A stretch of 64,000 bases of DNA. Origin: an uncultured Christensenellaceae bacterium (GTDB lineage Bacteria; Bacillota; Clostridia; Christensenellales; UBA3700). The notes beneath the pieces are model-generated. The model worked only from the letters and a program-made list of their open reading frames with translations. It ran no database searches and was not told the origin of the DNA. This document shows positions 1-9,047 of this stretch, in pieces (positions within the stretch are counted from its first letter, which is position 1; the number at the start of each line of letters is the position of its first letter). The stretch is taken from positions 54,113 through 118,112 of the forward strand of contig CALWHF010000005.1 in assembly GCA_944380305.1 (NCBI GenBank), given 5' to 3'. Both the position numbers and the translations under genes were made by a program.

Positions 1-1
1 T

Positions 2-3000
2 ATAGAAGAGCAAACGGGCTTAAATCTTGAAAATTACAATTATGCTTTGCGTTCTGATGAAGTGCGAAAAATTTTCAAAGATCACGGCACTGTGGGAACA
101 GAAGCTCCGAGGGGGCAGCGTCCTGTTACCGAGGCTGATTTTTTGGCGATACCTGATATTTTAGACGGCGCGACGTCTATCTCTCTTTCTGAAAAGAAAT
201 ATAACGGGCAACCTGCTATTGCGTTCTCAAAGGTGAGCGGAAATGAAAGAACGACGGTTGTTGCCGTCGTTTCGGGAAAACATTTAGACTTGCGCGTGCA
301 AACTGAATATATAGGCATAAAAAAAGGAACCCTTGCCACGCTATCGGGTGAACAAGCCCCCAACAATACGCCCAAAGCGAGCCGTGGTACAGATTCCACT
401 AACAGTATATCGCAAAATGCGGAAAATGTCAACTCCGAATCGCAAAAAGGCAAAAAGTTCGCTTTGGCGGGCGAAACGAGCGAAACCGCAAACTTATCTT
501 TGCTTGATAGAGCAAAACAGTTACAGGCGGCGGGAGAGGACAGCGAGACTATAAGGCGAGAGACGGGGTGGTTTGTTGGGTATGACAATCAATGGCGATA
601 TGAAATCGACGACTCGGCGGCAACCCTTGTAGAGAAGCCTGCTTTTGAAAATCATTCCACGGAGGACGGGAGCTATCGTACAGCAAAACTTGGCGACATA
701 ATGCACCACGAGGAACTGTATGCTGCATACCCGTTTCTGAAAGACGTTACGGTCATTTTGCAGGAGACGGAAACGGGTGTTGACGGCTCGGCTTTTGCGG
801 AGGACGGGCAAATTGTCTTGGCTCAACGGCTGTTTACGAGAACGTCGAAAGAGTATCAAAAATACCTTGAAAACAGGCAGCCTGAAATCAAGCGAATTGA
901 ACAAACACCCGAATATCGGGAGTACAACAGATTTTACACGGACGAAAGCCTGCAAGAGACGTTATCTGCCGAGGAGTGGCTTGCGCAGGAGGAGGCGGCA
1001 AGAAACAAATTTTTTGCTTCCGAGCTCGGGAAAAGATACCATGAGCTTATGTGGGGCAAACCGAATGTCGCCACAACCGAACTCGGGTGGTCTGATAAGG
1101 CAAAATCTGTCCTTATGCACGAAGTGCAGCACTTGATTCAGGCGCACGAGGGTTTTGCAGGTGGATCAAGCGATACATATTGGTATAACCGCCTGCTGAA
1201 ACAGTACAGGAGTGAAGCAGGGACTGCCCGCGAGAAGTTCTTAAAACTTCGTATTGAGGCTGCACCCGAATTGCAGCAGGCTATGTACGACATGGAGGAC
1301 ACTCTGAATCGCCTTGATGTTTCGACGTCGTCTATTGCGAGGGCATACGATAATGCGGCGAGATATGCACAAAACGACAATCAAAGAGACATATTGTGGG
1401 ACTATACGCAGGCGTATAGCAAGCTCGCAGATTTTTATAAAAACGGTCGCAAGTATGCAGATGATATGTATAGAAACACGGCGGGCGAAATTGAGGCTCG
1501 GGACGTATCGTCGCGTTTGGAGATGACCGCCGAACAAAGGCTCGAAACGAGACCTGATATTGACAGAAAAAGGGTGTATTTTTCAGACCGCTTGGGGGAA
1601 ACCGCAAATCGTATAGAAAGAGGTATTGAGCCGTCGGAAAATATGCGCTACGCCTTACCCGATGACAAAACAGTAGACTTTCTAAATACGCAACAAACAG
1701 TGACTGTTTACAGGGCAATGCAGGTTATCGACGGAAAGTTGTACCCTCCCATGGCGGCGAGAGTTAAGAATGCAGACGGCTCCCGAGAGCTCGTCATGTC
1801 AAGCGAGTTGGGTCGTTGGGAACAAGCAGATGAGCGCCCCGAGCTCATACGAAAAGGTAATAAATTCACTCTTGATAAAGCAAATGGCAGCAGTATTGAG
1901 GCGGCATATAACCCTTATTTCCACACATCAAGATCACCTCTCAACGATCAATTTAGCTCGGCTTATAAAAGAGATAATCTTGTGATTGTCGAGGGTGAAG
2001 TGCCCGCAAGTGAATTAACAAGTGGCTATCGAGCTCAGTATGCAAAAGACGCTGTGGGAGAAATAAAGTGGCACAGCGGTCCCGTTAGCTCGAAACTCCC
2101 GAAAAGCAAAGAAAGAAAAGTTATTCTTTCGAGGTGGTTTAAGCCTGTTCGTATAGTCCCTGACGCAGAAGTGGCTCAAACGATTGCCGAAATGCTAAAC
2201 GGTGAGAATATAGAAATTCCGTATAAGGTAGTTACGCCATCATTGCTCAAAGAGCTTGAAAAGCGGGGTGTAGCTATTAACTATGGAAACAACAGCCGTT
2301 ATGCGCTCGCAGAAAACGATAGCGACGGCGCTGCTCTCAGCCAAGAACAACGTGAGTATTTCAAAAATAGCAAAGTAATAGATGAAAACGGCAGATTGCG
2401 TGTTGCCTACCACGGTTCGCCGAACAGTTTTTATACGTTCGACCGCAACAGAATCGGAAAGGGCAACGATCAATTTGGCGCAGGCTTTTATTTTGCAACG
2501 AACGAGGAAGCCTCGCGGCATTACGGCGATAATATTTACAAGACATATCTCAACATCACAAAGCCTATTGTAATAGACCGCACGACGGACGGCGGCGATT
2601 TATTCGATGTTAAAATCACGCAAAAACAGGCGTATGAGATACTCAAACGGCACCCGCTTATTTATGATCCCGAAAGTTCTCCTCTCGGCGATATGTTTGA
2701 GGAGTATTGGGAAGTCGGAGCAAAGGACTACATGATACGCGAAGCCGCGAAGAATTTTAATTCGATAGGCTTGCTTGACAGCGATTACCTTGCTTACAGA
2801 GATTATCCGAACGAGCTGCACGAGGCTATCCGCGACGTATTGGGCTATGACGGCGTGGAGGTACGATTTGACAATACGGGCGACAGATTCTATGTCGCGT
2901 GGTTTGAAAATCAGATTAAGCTCACGACGAACAAGCAGCCCACAAGGGACGCCGATATTCGTTTCGCTCTCTCTGACAGCGTGGTAAACGTCGATAGTGC

Positions 3001-6000
3001 AAACGAAACGGCGGCGTGGACGTCCGAGCGCGTAACAGACCTCATCGACCGCTACGGGGCAACAAACCCGCGCTATACGCAGGCTTACGCGACGTGGATC
3101 AACCCCGCTGACTTCGTAAAAGCAACGACGGTAAATCAGACGCGCCGCAATCAGATTTACGACGAGGCGGGCAATCTCGATATTGACGCGCTCTCGCGTG
3201 AAACGCAGACGCCGTATCTCACCGTGGACTATGAGACAATGCGCATTGTCGGACACGAGGGCAGACACCGCATGGCTGCGCTTGCGAAAGCAGGCGTAAA
3301 GCGTGTTGCGGTGGCGATTCGCTTTACAGAAAATTCTTTGAGCAGATACGACGCGCGCATTATGGACGGCGAACACAAGCTCAAAGGGCAGACATTCTCA
3401 TCTTGGGACGCCGACACGCAGCGCGTGAGAACGCGCACGAGCCATAATTCCGCTGCCGTCGGAACGCTTGTACCTATCAACGCGGCGTATTCGGCGCAGC
3501 TCTCCGAGTTCACGAGCGAACGCGGGGTGCGTTTCGCCCTTGACAGTTCCGAGGACGGGAACGCGCAGCCGCGCGGCAATTATTCCGTCGGGCAGAGAGC
3601 GCGCTTTGCCGCGAACAATACGGGTATGCGCGTATATACCAAAGCGGAGGCGGCGGAGGTCATCAACTCCATTATTGAGGAACGGCTCGTATTCGAGGAA
3701 ATCGGAATGCAGGGCGAGCTGCGCGGGAAAGACAGGCAGGCAGTCATTGACTATCTGTTCCAAAAACTCAACACGGTAAAGGAGGGCTACCGCGGCGGCG
3801 TTGCGTTAAAAATCGCAGACTTCATGATCGAGCATACCGTCCTTACGGATATGTACGCCGACAGCAACGGAGAAGTCTCCGAGGCTATGCGTAGGCTGTC
3901 TGTACTGCGTCGGTATATGCACAAAATCGACCTGCGGCACATTCAGGGCGAGATACAGTATCGTTTTGACAGGAAAAACAGTATCAATCTTGTTTGGGGA
4001 GCCAAAGAGGGCGGCATTGCACCCGATACTCTCCCGCAGCTTTTAGCTGATGAGGGTATTTTCATTGACGCGGTAAATGAGGCAGACTGTTTCCTGCAAA
4101 TGGTCGAGATGTATGAGGACGCGCGGGCGGCGGTCAACAACGCCACCGAACAGGTCATGCTCTCAACATACGGCGACGCTCGGACTATCAAAAACCTGCG
4201 GCAGCAGATTGCCCGCGACGTTCTGAACGCTTACGAGCAGAAAGGCAGAAAGTCGAAGTACGCAAAGCTCGTCGAGAAATACACGAAACAGATCGCCGAG
4301 CTCAAACAGAGGCTGCGTGAATCGAACGCCAACAACAGGCTCATCAATAGCATTGTGGATCAGGCGCAGAAAATGCGCGACCTCAAACTCGGCACGTTCC
4401 AGAATGCAACGCAGTACGATACCGAGATTTTCAGGAGCTCGATTGAAAAGCTCGGGAAAATCAAGTTCAGGGGCAACTTCAATATCGCGGGGACGCGCAA
4501 AATCATGGCTGACCTGCGGACGTGGTACACAAAAGACAACCCGCTGCTTGCCGATACCTATGAGCAGGGCATAGCCGATATGCTTGACGAGGTGGCGAAC
4601 GGTAAAACAAATAACTATACGAAACGCGAATTGCAATCTATTCGCAATATCATGGCGTACTTTACGAACTACGTCGAGCACTTCAACAAAGTATATCGTC
4701 AGGGCAGGTGGGTTGACGCTGTACCCGAAGCAACGCGGTATATCGACATTCTGCACAGGAACGAGGAGCTAAAATCGAGTTGGTTTATGCGCAAGGTGGG
4801 TACCTCATACTTACAGACTTTCGGCGATCCCATGTCAGTTATGCGCCGCATGGATAGGTACGAGAGCGGTTTCTATACCGAGATTTTCACCGAGCTGCGC
4901 GATTCCAAAATTGACGCGGAAATTGCCAAAATGCAGCTCATGGAGGAATACGAGGCGTTCCTGAAAAAGAACAGGAAATATCCCGCACAGGCTACCAAAG
5001 AAACGGTAGAGTACCGCGGCGTTGAAATTCCGAGAATGTCGCTCATCAGCCTTTATATGACGCTCAAACGTCAGCACGCGCAGGCGGGGCTTGCAGAAAA
5101 CGGCTTCGGCTTTTGGAACGCACAAGATCAGCGCGTGCGCGTGGACGGCTTTGCAAAGGGTATTACGGAGGAAAGCGAACTCCGTGCCGCTGCCGTGGAA
5201 GAACAGGCAAGAATCGCGGAGCTTTTGACGGAAACGGACAAAGAGTACATAGCGATTTTGGAGAAAGGGTATCAGGAGGCTGGGCGGCTCAAAGCAGATC
5301 GCGATATACAGCGTCTCGGCTTCACCAATGCCACAGAGGACTACTACTACCCGATCAGACGCGGGAATATTGCAAAGAACGTCGATAGCGCAGAAATGCA
5401 GCAGGAGCTCGACAGAATCAGCAATGCCTCGTTTAACAAGGACACAGTGCGCGGGGCAAAGCAGGAGCTCTTTATAGAATCTGCCGACGTGGTATTTAAC
5501 CGCCATGTGCGTGGTGTCGTACAGTATGCGTATATCTCGCCCGCCATTGAGACCTACAACAAGCTCTACAATTTGGATATTGCAGGGACTCCGAATAAGC
5601 CTGTAAGCGTATCGACGGAGAGCGCGAACGTATGGAAGCAGGGTAACGACTATTTCAAAAAGCTCATCACCGATATTCAGGGAATTTCTCCTGTTTCTTC
5701 GGAGGGGCGGGCGGTCTTGTCCTTTATCCGTGGCAGCTATGCAAAGTTCCAACTCGGCGCAAACCCGAAAGTGTGGGTAACGCAGCTTTCGTCCCTGTTC
5801 GCCTCGTCGAGCCTGCTTGACGCAAGCAGCATTACGCGCGGTATGACCGTATCGGCGAAAGACGTTGATACCTATTGCCCGCTTGCAAAGCTACGCGCGC
5901 AGGACAATACGGCTGCTATGGCGCAGGGTGTTCTCGACAAGGTAGGCAGAATTTCAAACGTGCTCATGGCTCCTATCGGAAAAATGGACAGGTTTGTTGT

Positions 6001-7549
6001 CCGCCGCCTGTTCGGTGCTTGTCAGGTACAGGTGCAAAAGGACGGTGGGGCGAAAATCGGCACCGAGGCAAACAAGATAGAGGCGGGCAAGCTGCTTAAA
6101 CGGGTTATCCTTGAAACGCAGCAGAACTCCCTCGCAACGGAACGCTCTGCTGCAATGCGTTCGGGCAATGAAATCATGCGCACGCTGACGATGTTCTCGG
6201 CGGACAGCATGAAAGTTATCGGGCGCGTCATTGACTCGGTGGGCGAGCTTTCCGCTTTGAAAGCAAGATTGCGCACGACGACAGACACGGAAAGCCGCAG
6301 CACTTTGCAGACGCAGATTAAGGCGGCGCGCAGAAATGTACGCAAGTCTTTGACCGCGCTTGCCACTTCCGCGCTGTTCATGGCAGCTATTGCGCAGCTC
6401 TTTAATTGGCTGTACAACAAGGACAAGGACGATGACGAAACGGCGGCGCAGCAGGTGCTTGTGGACTTTGTGGGGAATTTGCTCGGCGGGCTTCCGCTTG
6501 TGCGTGATTTTTACTCCCGCATTGCAGAGGGCTATTCTGTCGATAACTACGCTTATTCCGCACTTAATGACTTGCTTGACAGCGCAGTCAATCTGTTCGA
6601 TACCGTCGGTAGCCTTGTTTCGGGCGATGAGAGCAATTCAAAGCTGACCGCCCGCACCAAAAACCTTTTGTATGCACTCGGGCAGTTGACAGGTATTCCG
6701 ACGAGAAACCTCTACAACGTGTTTTATGGGCTCACAAAGCGGATCAGTCCGACGACGGCGTATAAAATCGACGAGGCGTTCTATGCGAAAAACTATGTAA
6801 CCGACCTCAACAAGGCGATTGAGAGCGACGATACGGACATGATCGCCATGCTCACGAGCATGATTTTCGGCGAGAGAATGGGGAATACGACCATGAGCGA
6901 CGCCGTGCGCAACAAGTTCGTTGACCTGTACTCGAAAGGCTATTCCGTGCTGCCCCGCAGCATAGGCGACACGATTACCTATGGAGGAGTAGAGATTCCG
7001 CTGACGGACGAAGAATACAGCCGTTTCAGAGCGATTTATGCGCAGTCCATGAAAGACATTGAAAAAATGGTGAATAGTGGCACGTTCAGCGTACTCTCGG
7101 AGGAAATGCAGGCAAAAGCCATAAAGCAGGTGTACGACGCATATTATTATGACGCGCTCTCCGATTTGGTGGGCGTGGACGAACGCACGACGATAGGCGA
7201 GCTGTCTGAATGGATAGACATGAGCAAGCTCTCCGTTGTGTTCACAGGGCTTTCCGATATAGAGTCGGACAAGAACTCAAACGGCGAGACGATTGCGGGC
7301 TCAAAGAAAAAGAACACGGTCAAGTACCTGCTCGGGCAAAACCTTTCAGACGGCGAGCGGCTGCTGATCCTTTTCTATCGCGGATATTCCATTCAGGACG
7401 GCGATTATAAGGGGTACACGGCAAAGCGTGCAAAGCGCATACTGTTGCAGTACATCTTGAAGCTGAACGGGACGCAGGCGGAAAAGGCTGCGCTTGCCGA
7501 AAAATGCGGGTTTACCGTCCGAAACGGTAGAATTATCAGAGATTTTTAG
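2..7549 (+). CDS. Phage large polyvalent virion protein (5' end outside window)
   Basis: The frame is open from base 2, so the gene starts left of the window; the TTG at 47 is only the first possible start and serves as residue 1 for numbering (2,500 residues from there). The opening residues (NYNYALRSDEV, FKDHG) resemble the PBECR nuclease family of phage polyvalent proteins. Residues 358-362 are HEVQH, a zinc-metallopeptidase HExxH motif followed by an EGFAGGSS segment, as in zincin-like polyvalent domains. Residues 788-818 (YHGS ... GAGFYFAT) match the ADP-ribosyltransferase fold of polyvalent proteins. Around 1070 is a ParB-like HEGRHRMAAL motif. The remainder is helical, with a hydrophobic segment near 2101-2125. 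Such proteins are packaged and ejected with phage DNA to protect it or alter the host; that role is inferred from the family. It lies upstream of scaffold and capsid genes, as expected. Confidence 0.8.
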   Translation: MEEQTGLNLENYNYALRSDEVRKIFKDHGTVGTEAPRGQRPVTEADFLAIPDILDGATSISLSEKKYNGQPAIAFSKVSGNERTTVVAVVSGKHLDLRVQTEYIGIKKGTLATLSGEQAPNNTPKASRGTDSTNSISQNAENVNSESQKGKKFALAGETSETANLSLLDRAKQLQAAGEDSETIRRETGWFVGYDNQWRYEIDDSAATLVEKPAFENHSTEDGSYRTAKLGDIMHHEELYAAYPFLKDVTVILQETETGVDGSAFAEDGQIVLAQRLFTRTSKEYQKYLENRQPEIKRIEQTPEYREYNRFYTDESLQETLSAEEWLAQEEAARNKFFASELGKRYHELMWGKPNVATTELGWSDKAKSVLMHEVQHLIQAHEGFAGGSSDTYWYNRLLKQYRSEAGTAREKFLKLRIEAAPELQQAMYDMEDTLNRLDVSTSSIARAYDNAARYAQNDNQRDILWDYTQAYSKLADFYKNGRKYADDMYRNTAGEIEARDVSSRLEMTAEQRLETRPDIDRKRVYFSDRLGETANRIERGIEPSENMRYALPDDKTVDFLNTQQTVTVYRAMQVIDGKLYPPMAARVKNADGSRELVMSSELGRWEQADERPELIRKGNKFTLDKANGSSIEAAYNPYFHTSRSPLNDQFSSAYKRDNLVIVEGEVPASELTSGYRAQYAKDAVGEIKWHSGPVSSKLPKSKERKVILSRWFKPVRIVPDAEVAQTIAEMLNGENIEIPYKVVTPSLLKELEKRGVAINYGNNSRYALAENDSDGAALSQEQREYFKNSKVIDENGRLRVAYHGSPNSFYTFDRNRIGKGNDQFGAGFYFATNEEASRHYGDNIYKTYLNITKPIVIDRTTDGGDLFDVKITQKQAYEILKRHPLIYDPESSPLGDMFEEYWEVGAKDYMIREAAKNFNSIGLLDSDYLAYRDYPNELHEAIRDVLGYDGVEVRFDNTGDRFYVAWFENQIKLTTNKQPTRDADIRFALSDSVVNVDSANETAAWTSERVTDLIDRYGATNPRYTQAYATWINPADFVKATTVNQTRRNQIYDEAGNLDIDALSRETQTPYLTVDYETMRIVGHEGRHRMAALAKAGVKRVAVAIRFTENSLSRYDARIMDGEHKLKGQTFSSWDADTQRVRTRTSHNSAAVGTLVPINAAYSAQLSEFTSERGVRFALDSSEDGNAQPRGNYSVGQRARFAANNTGMRVYTKAEAAEVINSIIEERLVFEEIGMQGELRGKDRQAVIDYLFQKLNTVKEGYRGGVALKIADFMIEHTVLTDMYADSNGEVSEAMRRLSVLRRYMHKIDLRHIQGEIQYRFDRKNSINLVWGAKEGGIAPDTLPQLLADEGIFIDAVNEADCFLQMVEMYEDARAAVNNATEQVMLSTYGDARTIKNLRQQIARDVLNAYEQKGRKSKYAKLVEKYTKQIAELKQRLRESNANNRLINSIVDQAQKMRDLKLGTFQNATQYDTEIFRSSIEKLGKIKFRGNFNIAGTRKIMADLRTWYTKDNPLLADTYEQGIADMLDEVANGKTNNYTKRELQSIRNIMAYFTNYVEHFNKVYRQGRWVDAVPEATRYIDILHRNEELKSSWFMRKVGTSYLQTFGDPMSVMRRMDRYESGFYTEIFTELRDSKIDAEIAKMQLMEEYEAFLKKNRKYPAQATKETVEYRGVEIPRMSLISLYMTLKRQHAQAGLAENGFGFWNAQDQRVRVDGFAKGITEESELRAAAVEEQARIAELLTETDKEYIAILEKGYQEAGRLKADRDIQRLGFTNATEDYYYPIRRGNIAKNVDSAEMQQELDRISNASFNKDTVRGAKQELFIESADVVFNRHVRGVVQYAYISPAIETYNKLYNLDIAGTPNKPVSVSTESANVWKQGNDYFKKLITDIQGISPVSSEGRAVLSFIRGSYAKFQLGANPKVWVTQLSSLFASSSLLDASSITRGMTVSAKDVDTYCPLAKLRAQDNTAAMAQGVLDKVGRISNVLMAPIGKMDRFVVRRLFGACQVQVQKDGGAKIGTEANKIEAGKLLKRVILETQQNSLATERSAAMRSGNEIMRTLTMFSADSMKVIGRVIDSVGELSALKARLRTTTDTESRSTLQTQIKAARRNVRKSLTALATSALFMAAIAQLFNWLYNKDKDDDETAAQQVLVDFVGNLLGGLPLVRDFYSRIAEGYSVDNYAYSALNDLLDSAVNLFDTVGSLVSGDESNSKLTARTKNLLYALGQLTGIPTRNLYNVFYGLTKRISPTTAYKIDEAFYAKNYVTDLNKAIESDDTDMIAMLTSMIFGERMGNTTMSDAVRNKFVDLYSKGYSVLPRSIGDTITYGGVEIPLTDEEYSRFRAIYAQSMKDIEKMVNSGTFSVLSEEMQAKAIKQVYDAYYYDALSDLVGVDERTTIGELSEWIDMSKLSVVFTGLSDIESDKNSNGETIAGSKKKNTVKYLLGQNLSDGERLLILFYRGYSIQDGDYKGYTAKRAKRILLQYILKLNGTQAEKAALAEKCGFTVRNGRIIRDF

Positions 7550-7577
7550 GCATTTTTGCGGTACTTTGCCAAAACTA

Positions 7578-7606
7578 TTGCCATTTCTCGATGAATGTGC
7601 TATACT
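7578..7606 (+). promoter_or_regulatory. Extended -10 promoter for the structured RNA
   Basis: TTGCCA (7578-7583), a 17-base spacer, and TATACT (7601-7606) preceded by TGC, an extended -10. The predicted start is 7613, exactly the first base of a long inverted repeat. It lies just after the stop of the polyvalent gene. Confidence 0.7.
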
Positions 7607-7612
7607 ATATGC

Positions 7613-7756
7613 GCTACACAACCAAATAACAAGTAGTGGGCTACATCTCGGCATAGGTGTATCCTTTATTCCCACTACTTTGTGGTTGTGTAGCAACAAA
7701 TTGAGGGGTACATACCAAATTCTATGCAGGGCGGCTCCTTAATTGGAGCCGCCCTT
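7613..7756 (+). ncRNA. Candidate phage-encoded structured small RNA
   Basis: No protein gene fits here. Bases 7613-7624 pair perfectly with 7683-7694 (12 bp). After an asymmetric internal loop (6 bases against 2), 7631-7640 pair perfectly with 7671-7680 (10 bp). The apical region can form a further 6-bp stem (TACATC with GGTGTA, one G-U pair). A single-stranded stretch of about 34 bases follows, then a 10-bp GC-rich hairpin (7729-7754) that could end transcription, although the T tract after it is weak. The stem starts at the base where the upstream promoter should initiate. I do not recognise the RNA family. 6S-like decoy, packaging RNA or antisense regulator are all possible and none is proved. 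Confidence 0.6.
7729..7754 (+). terminator. GC-rich hairpin, probable 3' end of the small RNA
   Basis: GGGCGGCTCC, loop TTAATT, GGAGCCGCCC: a perfect 10-bp stem followed by TTAATGTTTG. The poor T run makes the terminator call moderate. It also sits 25 bases before the next start codon and could affect its translation. Confidence 0.5.
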
Positions 7757-7778
7757 AATGTTTGCGGGAGGATATGCT

Positions 7779-8090
7779 ATGCAGAGATTTTATGGATCAT
7801 TGATTAAGGACGGGAGCCCGATTTCGGGTATTTGGTTTACGGACGGAGTAAATCTAACTTTTAACAGACGCAGTACAGGTTTTGTTGCTATGTTTGGCTT
7901 GCTTTCCGATACATTGAGTATTGGAAAACAAATGATGACCATGCCTATTTCAAGTGTGAAAGAGGTAGAATATTTTAAGTTTCGCCTCAACAAAAAAGCG
8001 TTGCGCTTACATACCGATAACGGCGTTGTGGAATTGGTTGTGAATAAGCCCGAACGTGTGTATGAGATAATACAGCAGCAAATGATCTGA
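7779..8090 (+). CDS. Small PH-like domain protein
   Basis: 103 residues from ATG 7779, chosen because GGGAGGA lies about 7 bases upstream; a longer in-frame start at 7743 would run through the RNA hairpin and has no ribosome site. The sequence alternates short beta strands and turns and ends in one helix (PERVYEIIQQQM), with a central SSVKEVEYFKF strand. This resembles bacterial PH/GRAM-like domains. Partner and function are unknown. It precedes a membrane protein by 13 bases, so the two may be cotranscribed as phage accessory genes. Confidence 0.55.
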   Translation: MQRFYGSLIKDGSPISGIWFTDGVNLTFNRRSTGFVAMFGLLSDTLSIGKQMMTMPISSVKEVEYFKFRLNKKALRLHTDNGVVELVVNKPERVYEIIQQQMI

Positions 8091-8103
8091 TTAGGGGCGA
8101 GAT

Positions 8104-8445
8104 ATGTACTACGAGTTCTCTGTATCGCCGCCGACCAATATCAAGTCTGTAACAACATATAAACGACGAATGCGAGAGATAGTTTGCGGGCAAATGAAGA
8201 ACGTGTTTGCAAAAGGTCGTTTTATGAGTCCGTTTTTTTGGCTGTTCTGCATAGTATTTATTCCTTTATCAGTTGTGTACTTGTTTGGCTGCATAATGGA
8301 AATATTCGTCGATACATTTTTATTTCCGCTCTCGCTAATACCTATTTTGCGAGTGATCCCAACTGCCGCGCGAATTGCGGTTTGGTCTTTAACGGTGGCG
8401 GTCGGGTGCTTTTCCTGTGTGGATATGGTTTACGAGGTTGATTAA
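8104..8445 (+). CDS. Small membrane protein, unknown
   Basis: 113 residues from ATG 8104, with a GGGGCGAG ribosome site just upstream. A soluble N-terminus of about 40 residues is followed by hydrophobic segments near 43-68 (FFWLFCIVFIPLSVVYLFGCI) and 72-105. No family is recognised. It follows the PH-like gene closely and its stop codon is embedded in a strong terminator, so the pair ends a small transcription unit. Confidence 0.5.
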   Translation: MYYEFSVSPPTNIKSVTTYKRRMREIVCGQMKNVFAKGRFMSPFFWLFCIVFIPLSVVYLFGCIMEIFVDTFLFPLSLIPILRVIPTAARIAVWSLTVAVGCFSCVDMVYEVD

Positions 8446-8476
8446 AAAGGCTGTACGAAATTGTACAGCCTTTTTT
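8444..8476 (+). terminator. Rho-independent terminator
   Basis: AAAAAGGCTGTAC, loop GAAATT, GTACAGCCTTTTT: a perfect stem ending in a T run, directly at the stop codon of the membrane protein gene. The A tract before the stem also makes it usable from the other strand. Confidence 0.9.
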
Positions 8477-8576
8477 CTGCCGTCTGATTGCGTTTCGTCC
8501 CCCGTTTTGAAAAATAAATTGCGACTAAACGGCGTTTAATCTGTGTTATCATAGATAATAGGAGGTGCACAAACAG

Positions 8577-8741
8577 ATGTTGAGCATAACGCCTGCTGTG
8601 AAATCTGATATTACGCATATCGTTTGTCCTCATTGCAAAGAGAAGCTCGCCCGCGTCGGTTTGCATAAAAGCAGCAAGATTGACGGGTTGACGTTCAAGT
8701 GCAGGAAGTGCGGCAAGCTGTGGAACGTGAAAACTGAATAG
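8577..8741 (+). CDS. 54-residue zinc-ribbon protein, Com-like
   Basis: ATG 8577 follows GGAGG at 8561-8565. The protein carries two CxxC knuckles, CPHC and CRKC, 24 residues apart, then CGKLW near the C-terminus. This matches the general plan of Com-type zinc-finger proteins of Mu-like phages and other small phage zinc ribbons; Com activates translation of the mom modification gene in Mu. No mom-like gene is visible, so a nucleic-acid-binding role is inference only. Confidence 0.6.
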   Translation: MLSITPAVKSDITHIVCPHCKEKLARVGLHKSSKIDGLTFKCRKCGKLWNVKTE

Positions 8742-8793
8742 CTTGTGCGATTGCACGGTAAACATTGTTTTGTGCCAAAGTCCCGAGAGACAG

Positions 8794-8829
8794 AGCCCTA
8801 TTCGCCAAAGGTGGCGGTGGGGCTTTTTT
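8794..8829 (+). terminator. Rho-independent terminator
   Basis: AGCCCTATTCGCC and GGCGGTGGGGCT form a stem with two imperfect pairs and a short loop, followed by TTTTTTGTTT. It separates the zinc-ribbon gene from the virion structural genes. Confidence 0.7.
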
Positions 8830-8867
8830 GTTTCTCAAAAATCTTAAAAAAGGAGGAGACAGCTTTT

Positions 8868-9011
8868 ATGAAACCGAGCAGAGATAACAGGTTTGCCACG
8901 AACAAGGGCGGCATTATCAAGGCTCCCAAGTCCGTGGGCTCCGATTCGCCAAAGGCTACGGTCGTAAAGGGTAACGATCTTCGGAGCGGGAAAAAGAGCG
9001 GCAAAAAGTAA
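8868..9011 (+). CDS. 47-residue basic phage protein
   Basis: ATG 8868 is 10 bases after GGAGGA. The product is rich in Lys, Ser and Gly, ends in GKKSGKK and has no hydrophobic segment. It is the first gene of the run that leads into scaffold and capsid and is 36 bases from the next start. Function unknown; a small virion or DNA-binding protein is plausible. Confidence 0.45.
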   Translation: MKPSRDNRFATNKGGIIKAPKSVGSDSPKATVVKGNDLRSGKKSGKK

Positions 9012-9047
9012 TCTATCCCAAAAATTTGAAAGGAGGAACAGACGATC

